In this document: in pieces, positions 15,387-22,953 of the stretch
How positions within the stretch are numbered: the first letter of the stretch is position 1
Layout: every line of letters begins with the position of its first letter
Assembly (NCBI GenBank): GCA_030615655.1
Contig: JAUWYU010000006.1
Coordinates: 1-23,853 of the forward strand
Length of the DNA: 23,853 bases
Reading direction: 5' to 3'
Source of the DNA: Dehalococcoidia bacterium
GTDB taxonomy: Bacteria > Chloroflexota > Dehalococcoidia > Dehalococcoidales > RBG-16-60-22
The notes under the pieces: model-generated
Databases searched by the model: none
What the model was told of the DNA's origin: nothing
What the model saw: the letters and a program-made list of their open reading frames with translations, nothing else
Made by a program: the position numbers and the translations under genes

Positions 15387-15494
15387 CGCACTTTAACAAA
15401 CGTGATTCGGGGGGTCTGGCTAATTATAACATACTTCTAAATCGGAATGCAGACAGAGCGATAAGGAAAGCAGTCGTACTAGATGATGGCGGCA

Positions 15495-15526
15495 TTAAAA
15501 GGGAAGCATTATAGTTTGCCTTCCCT
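15495..15526 (-). terminator. Rho-independent terminator after recN
   Basis: Read on the minus strand, AGGGAAG (15526-15520) pairs with CTTCCCT (15506-15500) across a 13-base loop, and the stem runs directly into TTTTAA. It begins 7 bases after the recN stop codon. It would separate recN transcription from carB, which has its own promoter. Confidence 0.65.
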
Positions 15527-15532
15527 GTTCAT

Positions 15533-17287
15533 TTAACCCTGAGGTAAACTGCTTTTCCAGGTCTCAGCCTTCTGGATAAGCTCCCCGGCGGCTTTAAGCG
15601 CATTCGCTGTATAGCGCGGACCAGCAATCATCACGGCCAGTTCATTCAGGCGCGCCTCTCCCTGCAGGGCTTCAATGGTGCTGACGGTGCGGTCACCGGA
15701 ACTCTGCTTGCTGACGCTGTAGTGAGCGTCAGCGAAGGCGGCAATCTGCGGCAGGTGAGTAACACAGATTACCTGGTGACTCCTCGAAAGGTTCCAGAGC
15801 TTCCTGCCGATGACCTCACCACTCCGCCCACCGACACCGACATCAATCTCATCGAAGATGAGCACCGGAATGGTATCGGCCTCAGCCAAGGCGCTTTTCA
15901 GTGCCAGCATAAAGCGGGAGAGTTCACCGGTTGAGGCGATTCTATCCAGCGGTTTCAAAGGCTCGCCGGGATTTGTTGATGCCATAAACACAACATCGTC
16001 AGCCCCGCTGGCGTCGAACTGATAGCTTTCACCATCCGGGAACGGGACTCCTTCCGGAGAAAGCTCCCGGGTAACCGAAACATCAAACTCCACCTGCGGC
16101 ATATTCAGGTCGGCAAGCTCTTTTTTCACCACAGCCGCGAGTTCCCGTGCTGCCTGACCGCGCTGTTCAGACAGTTCACAGGCAAGGGCGCCCATATCTA
16201 TTTTCAATTGCTTTATGGCTGCTTCCAGTTGCTCGCGCCGTTCGCCGGAACCGGTAAGCCCGTCAAGTTCGCGCTCGGCTTTTTGCAGGAAATTCAACAC
16301 CTCTTCTATGGAACCGCCGTATTTCCTCTTCAAGCTCCTGATGAGCTCGAGCCTGGTCTGAACATCCTCAAGGCGCTGCGGGTCATAGCCAAGAGTCTCA
16401 CCATAAGAGCGGACTTCGCGCGCCAACTCTTCAAGTCCGTGCAGTATCTCCTCCAGATAGTCGAGACGTGGCTGCAGGGAAGGGTCGGTTTCTACCACCT
16501 GCTTCAGCGCCGGAAGCGCCTCATTGACCCTGTCCACGGCCGAAGAGGCAGCGAGCATGCTTTCATCGCCGTAGATTATCCTGTAAATTTCGTATGAAGC
16601 CGTTTTCAGCTTTTCCGCGGAGGTCAGGAGAGCCAGTTCTCTCTCCAGAGCCTCGTCTTCCCCTGCCTGCAATTCGGCCCGTCTGATTTCATCAATCTGG
16701 AAATTCAGCAATTCCATCTGCCGGGACAGGTCCTGCTCGGTCCGGGATAATGCCTGGAACTCGCGCTCCGCCTGAGATAACTCCGAAGTCCGGCTACCGA
16801 AATTACGCCGGAGGTCGCCGGTATGCGCGTAGGCATCCAGAAACTCCAGGTGCTGGTCTCTATTCAGCAGTGAGAGATGGCCGCTCTGACCGTGGATATC
16901 AACCAGGGATGCGCCAATATCCCGAAGGAGAGCCCTCGATACCGCCTGCCTGTTTACCCGCGGCGTGTCGCGACCCTGCCGGCGAAAATCACCGGTGATA
17001 AGCAGGATATCTTCATCAGCTTCCAGACCCTTCTCCGCGAGCAACTCCCGGAGCCGTGCCTCTCCCCTGTTATCAGCTATACGAAAAACACCTTCAAGTC
17101 GGGCGTCTTCCGAACCATGACGAATATCCTCTTCATGCACCTGACCGGATAAAAGGGCTTCGACAGCGTCAACTACCAGTGATTTACCGGCGCCGGTCTC
17201 CCCGGTAATCACGTTCAGTCCTTCAGCCGGTTTCCAGGCAATCTCTTCAATGATACCGAAACCCCTGACCGTCAGCTCAAAAAGCAT
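15533..17287 (-). CDS. recN: DNA repair protein RecN
   Basis: A 584-residue SMC-like ATPase, slightly longer than most RecN proteins (about 550-560). Walker A is GETGAGKS (29-36) near the N-terminus. Asp479-Glu480 in VLIFDEIDVGVGG form Walker B near the C-terminus. Between them lie two long Glu/Arg/Leu-rich coiled-coil stretches (about 150-220 and 290-370). The QSGHLSLLNRDQHLEFLD block is typical. RecN acts in the cytoplasm in double-strand-break repair, binding and bridging DNA ends. The ABC signature reads STGELSR where SGGELSR is more common. The start is ATG 17287, giving the family N-terminus LFELTVRGFGIIE; an AAGGAAG SD lies upstream. It follows the DUF72 gene by 16 bases, so the two are cotranscribed. 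Confidence 0.97.
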   Translation of the reverse strand: MLFELTVRGFGIIEEIAWKPAEGLNVITGETGAGKSLVVDAVEALLSGQVHEEDIRHGSEDARLEGVFRIADNRGEARLRELLAEKGLEADEDILLITGDFRRQGRDTPRVNRQAVSRALLRDIGASLVDIHGQSGHLSLLNRDQHLEFLDAYAHTGDLRRNFGSRTSELSQAEREFQALSRTEQDLSRQMELLNFQIDEIRRAELQAGEDEALERELALLTSAEKLKTASYEIYRIIYGDESMLAASSAVDRVNEALPALKQVVETDPSLQPRLDYLEEILHGLEELAREVRSYGETLGYDPQRLEDVQTRLELIRSLKRKYGGSIEEVLNFLQKAERELDGLTGSGERREQLEAAIKQLKIDMGALACELSEQRGQAARELAAVVKKELADLNMPQVEFDVSVTRELSPEGVPFPDGESYQFDASGADDVVFMASTNPGEPLKPLDRIASTGELSRFMLALKSALAEADTIPVLIFDEIDVGVGGRSGEVIGRKLWNLSRSHQVICVTHLPQIAAFADAHYSVSKQSSGDRTVSTIEALQGEARLNELAVMIAGPRYTANALKAAGELIQKAETWKSSLPQG

Positions 17288-17303
17288 GTTTTACAGTACT
17301 TCC

Positions 17304-18188
17304 TTATCTACCGACTTCACTTTCATCTTCTTCCGGGACACCAGAGTACATCAGCACTTCCTGAAACGGCAGCTGCAGGGACTTTTTCAGGTCAACGGCG
17401 TTGCGGGGCGCATAGCCCTGCCAGTGGTTGTTAAAGAAGGCGAACAGCATACCGGCTTTGTCACCGGCGGCTTTAACCCTGTCCGCCAGTCCGGCAATTT
17501 CCTCGGGAGAATAGAGATATTTATAGCGCGTTTCGCTATCGCCCGTCCACCAGTCTTTAGCATTCCGGCCGTGGAAGCGGAAATAGGCCATATCAGCCGT
17601 AATCGGTGTATCAGTCGCCACCGAGGATTGAAATTTCGGCTCATCAATCTGAACCCAGGCCACATTATGCTCCGTGATAAACCCGGCGGTGCTGTCGTCA
17701 TCGCTCCAGCTCCGGTGCCTCAGCTCCACGGCCAACGGATACTGTCCGAATGTTTTTACCACCGCCCCGAGTATCTGCTTTCCGTAGCCGTCATTCTTAA
17801 AGCTGGGCGGGAACTGCGCCAGCAAAGCACCGAGCTTGCCGTACTTAACCAAGGGCTCAAGGCCGCGGTTGAACCGGTCAACATCGGCCTGCGAAATAAC
17901 GGCATCTTCTCCGGTAGCTTCCTTATACATCTTGGGGTGGGTGAACTTCTGCCACAGTTTGACGGTGAATAGAAAGTCCTTCGGCGTGCGGCGCGCCCAG
18001 TTATAAACGTAGCCGGGGTCGGGCGGCCGGTAGAATGAGCTATTAACCTCCACGGTATTGAAGAACCGGCTGTAGTATTCCAGTTCGTTTATCTTGCCGG
18101 AGGGGTAGAAATGCCCTTTCCAGGTGCCTTCACCCCTGGGGTACGACCAGCCGGATGTGCCGATGTAGATATTAGCCTCAGAGGACAT
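17304..18188 (-). CDS. DUF72 domain-containing protein
   Basis: A 294-residue protein of the DUF72 family (YecE-like), predicted to be a TIM-barrel. It opens with IYIGTSGWSYPRGEGTWKGHFYP, followed by FFNTVEVNSSFYRPP, the block FTVKLWQKFTHPK, and later LAVELRHRSW, PITADMAYFRFHGRN and MLFAFFNNHWQGYAPRNA. These aromatic- and His-rich blocks line the predicted barrel mouth. No signal peptide is visible, so it is cytoplasmic. The biochemical function of the family is unsettled. ATG 18188 has an AGAGGGG SD. It is the promoter-proximal gene before recN, which weakly suggests a nucleic-acid or stress-related context. A TATAAT lies about 30 bases upstream. Confidence 0.93.
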   Translation of the reverse strand: MSSEANIYIGTSGWSYPRGEGTWKGHFYPSGKINELEYYSRFFNTVEVNSSFYRPPDPGYVYNWARRTPKDFLFTVKLWQKFTHPKMYKEATGEDAVISQADVDRFNRGLEPLVKYGKLGALLAQFPPSFKNDGYGKQILGAVVKTFGQYPLAVELRHRSWSDDDSTAGFITEHNVAWVQIDEPKFQSSVATDTPITADMAYFRFHGRNAKDWWTGDSETRYKYLYSPEEIAGLADRVKAAGDKAGMLFAFFNNHWQGYAPRNAVDLKKSLQLPFQEVLMYSGVPEEDESEVGR

Positions 18189-18215
18189 TATTCCCCTCTT
18201 CTAGACTCTGGGATA

Positions 18216-18221
18216 ATTATA
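18216..18221 (-). promoter_or_regulatory. Candidate -10 element for DUF72-recN
   Basis: On the minus strand a perfect TATAAT lies 27 bases before the DUF72 ATG, flanked by GGGG and the run TTATCCC. No good -35 stands at 16-18 bases, so support is limited to the -10 and its position. Confidence 0.4.
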
Positions 18222-18276
18222 CCCCAATAAACAATGGGAATACCAAAATCGATTCTACTCATATCTGGTTGATTGC

Positions 18277-18368
18277 TTACCTCACCCCATCTTTACCTCA
18301 CCCCCTTAACCCCCTCTCCAATCAACAGGATGGGGCGAACTCCATAGATAATTTGATTGGAGAGGGGG
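18277..18368. repeat. C-rich direct repeat plus perfect 16-bp inverted repeat
   Basis: TTACCTCACCCC occurs at 18277-18288 and again at 18293-18304. Directly after, the 16-base arm 18310-18325 (CCCCCTCTCCAATCAA) is perfectly complementary to 18353-18368, with a 27-base loop. The strand asymmetry (C-rich then G-rich) and the type of sequence resemble dispersed palindromic intergenic repeats. No gene overlaps it credibly. Whether it recurs elsewhere cannot be judged from one window. Confidence 0.7.
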
Positions 18369-18377
18369 AATAAAAGA

Positions 18378-18399
18378 AAGAGGGGCTGGCGCCCCTCTT
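18378..18399. repeat. Perfect 9-bp hairpin with TGGC loop
   Basis: AAGAGGGGC (18378-18386) pairs perfectly with GCCCCTCTT (18391-18399) across a 4-base loop. It follows the larger inverted repeat by 9 bases and may belong to the same repeat element. It lacks a T-run on either strand, so a terminator is unlikely. The next 160 bases (18400-18560) show no feature I can support. Confidence 0.65.
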
Positions 18400-18560
18400 A
18401 AACGCCCCGCTTTTGCTGTGCGCGGATATCCTGCCGGATAAGACGTAGATGACACTGGGCGGCTTGGGTGAGAAAAGATAACACTTATGGGGGAGGGGTT
18501 GCCAAGGGGGAAAGAAATAAAGGGGCGCGGAGCAAAACCGACTACCAATGGTGGAAATGA

Positions 18561-18620
18561 TAAAGCCCGGCAACACAAAACCGAACGTATTTTTATCTTA
18601 TAGCGTGCTACCGGGCTTTA
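18561..18620 (-). terminator. Inverted repeat after the NrfD operon, possible terminator
   Basis: TAAAGCCCGG (18561-18570) and CCGGGCTTTA (18611-18620) are perfectly complementary, with a further CAC/GTG pairing inside an AT-rich 40-base loop. On the minus strand the structure begins 6 bases after the stop of the NrfD-like gene and ends in GGGCTTTATCATTT. Position and stem favour a terminator; the long loop and short T-run argue for caution. Confidence 0.5.
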
Positions 18621-18625
18621 AGCTA

Positions 18626-19507
18626 CTATTCGGCCGGTAGGAGAGGCGAATATACACCTGCCTTGAGTATGGCAAACCTCAGTGCCAGGCCGCCTATAAT
18701 CTCGCTTGCCACCGCCGTAATTAATAACCCTGTTGCAGCCTCCCCGGCAAAATACGTGGAAACCGATATAGCGATAGGTATGAGTATGCCAAATAAGAAT
18801 ACTCCTATCCAGAAGAGCGGGGCAAGACTGCCCCGGATCAACCTCGACACAGAATCTTTGGCCGTTATGCTACTATAGGTTGTGTTCCACAGATACACCC
18901 CTACGATGATAGCGAAGACAATCAGCATTACCCGGATAACATTCTCGAGAGCGACGAGTTGAGCATGACTACCACCCATCATAATAGCCAGAAGTATGGC
19001 CAGTCCACCGGTAATACCACAGACAACAAAGAGTATTGGCAGTATCGCTGAATTCCAGATTTTAATGGCACTGACATAGCTCACAGCAAAGCCTGTGTAA
19101 ATTGACTGGGCGAATGCGAATATGCCGGCCAGTACCGTGAATGTCATAATGGCTGTGGTTGCATCCGATGCCCATTGGGACAGGATAAGCTGGATGAAGG
19201 TAAAACCGATAAACAGCATAATAAAGATAAAGCCGCGAGCTATCCAGGATGTGCCCGGCTTCATAAACATCCGCCAGAACCTGAGTGGTTTGCTCAGGTG
19301 TATCATGTAGGACACACCCATGAGCAGGGAGAGTATCAAGGCTACGAACTGACCCAGCAGACTTTCGAAATACGAGGAAGCAAGATAGAGACCTCCGCTA
19401 ATACCCCCTAAGAAGAAGGCAAAAGCAATAAAGTTCCCCCTACCGTCTATCCACTCTTTCTGTTGCGTATACTTAACCATGAAATCGTACGGTTTTGCTT
19501 GAATCAT
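18626..19507 (-). CDS. NrfD/PsrC-type membrane subunit
   Basis: A 293-residue integral membrane protein with about eight hydrophobic segments from residue 25 to 285 and short polar loops. The start of the first segment, FFLGGISGGLYLASSYFE, is the NrfD/PsrC signature. ATG 19507 has an AGGAGG SD. Such subunits anchor molybdopterin/iron-sulfur complexes to the membrane and exchange electrons with quinones; some related complexes are coupled to ion movement. There is no haem-ligand pattern. It is the last gene of the operon, 30 bases after the ferredoxin subunit, and is followed by a terminator-like inverted repeat. Direction of electron flow cannot be read from sequence. Confidence 0.92.
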   Translation of the reverse strand: MIQAKPYDFMVKYTQQKEWIDGRGNFIAFAFFLGGISGGLYLASSYFESLLGQFVALILSLLMGVSYMIHLSKPLRFWRMFMKPGTSWIARGFIFIMLFIGFTFIQLILSQWASDATTAIMTFTVLAGIFAFAQSIYTGFAVSYVSAIKIWNSAILPILFVVCGITGGLAILLAIMMGGSHAQLVALENVIRVMLIVFAIIVGVYLWNTTYSSITAKDSVSRLIRGSLAPLFWIGVFLFGILIPIAISVSTYFAGEAATGLLITAVASEIIGGLALRFAILKAGVYSPLLPAE

Positions 19508-19537
19508 CGCCTCATGCCTCCTTGGTAGACCATTTCT

Positions 19538-20185
19538 TTAATCAATGTAATACATTGATGGGTCCGTGCCATATTCCAAGTGAAATTGATGCCCCTTCTT
19601 TTCCTTGATTATCCTGTTAATTTCGCTATAGGGGTCATCTAAATCGCCAAAGTGTATCGCTTTAGTCGGGCAGTTGATAACACAGGCCGGGGTCGCCTCG
19701 CGGTCAACGCCGGGTTTTAACTCCTGTGCCAGGCCGGCATCTATTCTCTCCTTGCAAAAGATACACTTCTGAACTACACCCAGCTGGTGGGGGTACAATA
19801 TCCTTCCCATTTTTTCATGCTCGGTTAGCCCCTGACCCGGGAAATATTCCTTATTCCCATCTTCATACATCGACCGCATTTGATAGGGACAGGCAACCAT
19901 GCAGTACCGGCAACCAACACACTTGTCCTCGTCAACCCAGACAATGCCGTCTTCACGCTGTTGTGTGGCTCCTGTAGGACAAACCTTGACACAGGCCGGG
20001 TCGGCGCATTGATTGCAACGGACCGTGTATATGAGCTTGGTCACCGTCGGGTACTTACCCTTCTCTCCTATCAACACCCTGTTCCAGAAAATGTCGGGGG
20101 GAAGGAAGTGCTCCGCCTTACAGGCAAGTACGCACTCACAGCATCCGACGCATCTCTTCAGTTCTATTGCCATTCCCCATCTCAT
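19538..20185 (-). CDS. Four-cluster ferredoxin-type electron-transfer subunit
   Basis: A 215-residue DmsB/PsrB-type subunit. Sixteen cysteines form four 4Fe-4S sites: Cys12, 15, 18, 22; Cys57, 60, 65, 69; Cys89, 92, 95, 99; and Cys141, 144, 168, 172. It passes electrons between the molybdopterin subunit and the NrfD-type membrane subunit. No Tat or Sec signal is present, so the complex should face the cytoplasm. The start ATG 20185 overlaps the stop of the molybdopterin gene by four bases (ATGA), with AGGAGG at 20195-20200, a clear case for translational coupling. A second in-frame ATG at 20173 would give a protein four residues shorter. Confidence 0.95.
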   Translation of the reverse strand: MRWGMAIELKRCVGCCECVLACKAEHFLPPDIFWNRVLIGEKGKYPTVTKLIYTVRCNQCADPACVKVCPTGATQQREDGIVWVDEDKCVGCRYCMVACPYQMRSMYEDGNKEYFPGQGLTEHEKMGRILYPHQLGVVQKCIFCKERIDAGLAQELKPGVDREATPACVINCPTKAIHFGDLDDPYSEINRIIKEKKGHQFHLEYGTDPSMYYID

Positions 20186-22890
20186 AGTGGTTTGCCTCCT
20201 GCTCCGTCATACTCTATTCTGTGGTCAATTTTATATACCTTGACCATAGTTGCGGTCTCCTGGCTCCAGCATACCGGGCAGGCATGTTTAAAGTCTGATT
20301 CCAGCAATATGTTGAAGTTGGTACCCTTGCCGTAGGCAATAGGCGCGCCCTTAGCCCAAGCACCGGAGCAGGCAGATATAGCCACCGTCTTGGGGTGCTG
20401 ACCCTGCATCGTCTTGAGGGTGCCGGTTGTCTTCCGACCGTAGGATGACTCGAGGCAGATAAGGTCGCCATCCTTTAATCCCTTCTTCCCGGCGGTATCC
20501 GCATTCATGGTGATGTTATAGGTATAGGGATTGAGCCGGCTGAGCTCGTCAAGCCAGGGCATTTCCATGGTATAGGTGCCATTGTGCAGGATATCCCGGT
20601 AAGAGAAGCTGTACAGGTCATATTCACTGGTTTCTTCCTTGGCTACCTGCGGGGTGAAGTAGCTAATTAAAGGCGTAAATTGCTCCCACTCGAGCTCTAC
20701 CCCGGCCTTCTCGGCATTCTCCATAATCTCCGGCTTCAGCCCGGCGATGTGCTCCATATAGATGGGTATCCTGACATCCACGTACCACCGCCAGTAAGCC
20801 TCCTTGACCTTTTTAGGCCAATTAATTGAGCCATGCTCCGAGATGTACTCCAGGCCATGATTATCACCGAAGTAGAACTTGAAGGCGCGGTCCATCATCT
20901 CGGAATATGTAATTTTCTCATCAGGTTTTATCAGCTGGGTTACCTTATCAGGGTCTATCTGCTTGACATCCCTGACACTGGCTATGTCACCGCTTATCAG
21001 CGCCTCGCCGCCGAAGCTGGAGAAATAGACATTGTAGTATTGATTCATCTCTCCTCTCATGCCTATTCTGTCAGCCAGGTCCCAGAGGGCCTCAACTTTG
21101 TTCCTCCGTTCATACTGTGGCTTAATAACAGGTTGCCGTATGGGGAAGTTCCAGCCCTCCATACCAATCGGATGGTTGAAGAAAGGCCCGTGTGATGAGA
21201 AGAGGCAGTATGTTTCCAGGGGGTGGCAATCAGGTAGCACAATATCGGCAAAGCCCTCGCAGAACTCGTTGGGCAGGATATTAAAGGATACGATGAACGG
21301 TATCTTCTTAAAGAAATTCTCGGCTATTTCGCGGTTCTGAGTGCTGCGGACCATATTGGCGCCGAAAATCATGGCTATTTCAATCTCGTAAGGGCGCCCC
21401 AATTCATCCCAGTATTTATCAAAATCAGAAGTTACCGGCTGGGGAGAAAACGAGGCCGTTGGCACCATCTCTTTCATGAGGAAAGTGTTGGGCACCTGGG
21501 ACTCTTCTACCGGCCAGGGCTTGTGCTCCATGAAGGTCCCCGCCGTCAGCATACCGTCTTTGCACGGGTAAGGTATAACCTTGAACCTGCCGGTTTCCGG
21601 ATGCCCTTCAACGTAGGCCGGCCAGCCGAGAGTCCCACCGGGGACATCCATGGCTCCTACGATGGCATTGAGCAGGCACATGGCACAGTAACTCTGTGCC
21701 GAATTGGTGTGCCCCTGCCCACCACGGAACATGACGGCGGCTACCGGCCGGAGGGGAAGCTTCTCCCCCTCGATTTCAATGGTGGTGCCTATCATAGCCG
21801 CATCAGCCCACTCGCTGGCGATGCGGCGGATGGTCTCCGCCGGCACGGTGCTCTCTTTTTCCGCCGCCTCCGGTGTGTACTGCTTGACGTGTTCCTTTAT
21901 CAGATGGAATGCCGGGTGACATTTGACACCGTTAACCTCATATTCGCCAAAGAGGGCAAAATCGCCGATGGTGGGGTCATCAAATGTCTTGGCTTTATTA
22001 TCTTTAGCATCCCAGACCAGAGGTTTATCCGTCTTTTTATCCCGAACATACCGCTCGTCCGGGCCGATGAGGTACGGGCCGTTGGTCTTCTTCTTGAGAA
22101 ACTCGGTATCATAAACCCCCAGCTCGTTCAGGATGATATTGACCATAGTCAGGGCGACAAGGCCATCCGTGCCCGGTAGAATGGGTATCCACTCGGTGGC
22201 CTTGCCCCCGCCGAAGTTGCAGATGGGGTCGAAGACCACGTTTTTCATACCCCTGGCCCTGGCATCAGCCGACAACCTCATATTGAAGCCCATGGAGTGC
22301 CCCGAGCCGGTCCCTTTATTAGAGCCCATTTGAATGGCATAGTTGCAGTACTTGAAGTCGGGCACGATAGACCATGAGGCGTGATAGAGGCCGGCGCCCA
22401 TGTGCGAGCCGCTGCCACAGTGAAGCCCGGCACCGCCGACATACCAGTTCTTGGTACCGAAGACAGCGCCGAAGACGCCGAAGCCCAGAGGCAGGTCCGG
22501 TCCGCTGCCCGCCGAAGGGGTACCGCCGTGGAAAAGTTTATTGGGGTTTTCAGCGCGTATTTTCTTGAGTCGCCCGGCTATCTCATCAAGCGCCTCGTCC
22601 CAGGAAATCCGCTCCCACCTGGGGTCTTCGAAGAGTCCTTTCTTCGGGTTGGTCCTTCTCATGGGATAGTTGATGCGGTTGGGGTCATAAAGGGCCTGTA
22701 TCATGGCCTCGCTTTTAGCACATATCCCTCCCCGGGGGCCGAAGTCATTGTCAGGTTCACCCTCAATCTTGACGATGACGCCGTTGACCCGATGGGCGCG
22801 TATAGTACAGGTACCATAGCAGCCACCACAGGTCGTCTTAACCCACTCGTCGTCCCATATTTCTGGGGTACCTTTTACTGACATTGCCAT
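20182..22890 (-). CDS. Molybdopterin oxidoreductase, catalytic subunit of a Psr/DMSO-reductase-type complex
   Basis: A 902-residue Mo/W-bis-MGD enzyme of the DMSO-reductase superfamily. An N-terminal 4Fe-4S site has Cys21, Cys24, Cys28 and Cys57 (CGGCYGTC ... GGICAKS). It is followed by the molybdopterin domains (NPKKG, FEDPRWERISWDEALDEIA, MGSNKGTGSGHSMGF) and a C-terminal dinucleotide-binding domain (from about residue 790: YNITMNADTAGKKGLKDGD). Cys158 in AGLHCGSGSH stands where the metal-coordinating residue is expected, so cysteine ligation is plausible. No twin-arginine signal exists, so this subunit should stay in the cytoplasm, unlike most polysulfide, thiosulfate or DMSO reductases. 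AGGAGGTG precedes ATG 22890. It forms an operon with the FeS and NrfD subunits and follows a 2-oxoacid:ferredoxin oxidoreductase gene by 63 bases. The substrate is unknown. Confidence 0.93.
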   Translation of the reverse strand: MAMSVKGTPEIWDDEWVKTTCGGCYGTCTIRAHRVNGVIVKIEGEPDNDFGPRGGICAKSEAMIQALYDPNRINYPMRRTNPKKGLFEDPRWERISWDEALDEIAGRLKKIRAENPNKLFHGGTPSAGSGPDLPLGFGVFGAVFGTKNWYVGGAGLHCGSGSHMGAGLYHASWSIVPDFKYCNYAIQMGSNKGTGSGHSMGFNMRLSADARARGMKNVVFDPICNFGGGKATEWIPILPGTDGLVALTMVNIILNELGVYDTEFLKKKTNGPYLIGPDERYVRDKKTDKPLVWDAKDNKAKTFDDPTIGDFALFGEYEVNGVKCHPAFHLIKEHVKQYTPEAAEKESTVPAETIRRIASEWADAAMIGTTIEIEGEKLPLRPVAAVMFRGGQGHTNSAQSYCAMCLLNAIVGAMDVPGGTLGWPAYVEGHPETGRFKVIPYPCKDGMLTAGTFMEHKPWPVEESQVPNTFLMKEMVPTASFSPQPVTSDFDKYWDELGRPYEIEIAMIFGANMVRSTQNREIAENFFKKIPFIVSFNILPNEFCEGFADIVLPDCHPLETYCLFSSHGPFFNHPIGMEGWNFPIRQPVIKPQYERRNKVEALWDLADRIGMRGEMNQYYNVYFSSFGGEALISGDIASVRDVKQIDPDKVTQLIKPDEKITYSEMMDRAFKFYFGDNHGLEYISEHGSINWPKKVKEAYWRWYVDVRIPIYMEHIAGLKPEIMENAEKAGVELEWEQFTPLISYFTPQVAKEETSEYDLYSFSYRDILHNGTYTMEMPWLDELSRLNPYTYNITMNADTAGKKGLKDGDLICLESSYGRKTTGTLKTMQGQHPKTVAISACSGAWAKGAPIAYGKGTNFNILLESDFKHACPVCWSQETATMVKVYKIDHRIEYDGAGGKPL

Positions 22891-22953
22891 ATTGCCAGTT
22901 CACCTCCTTATATAAAAAAATACTTCTGTATAAATATACTGTTATGAGAATTT

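Noticed and set aside
18306..18578. Two overlapping minus-strand open frames of 84-90 codons in the gene-free region
   Set aside because: They run through the C/G-rich palindromes, have Pro/Ser-rich low-complexity translations, no SD, and resemble no family; they are by-products of the repeats.
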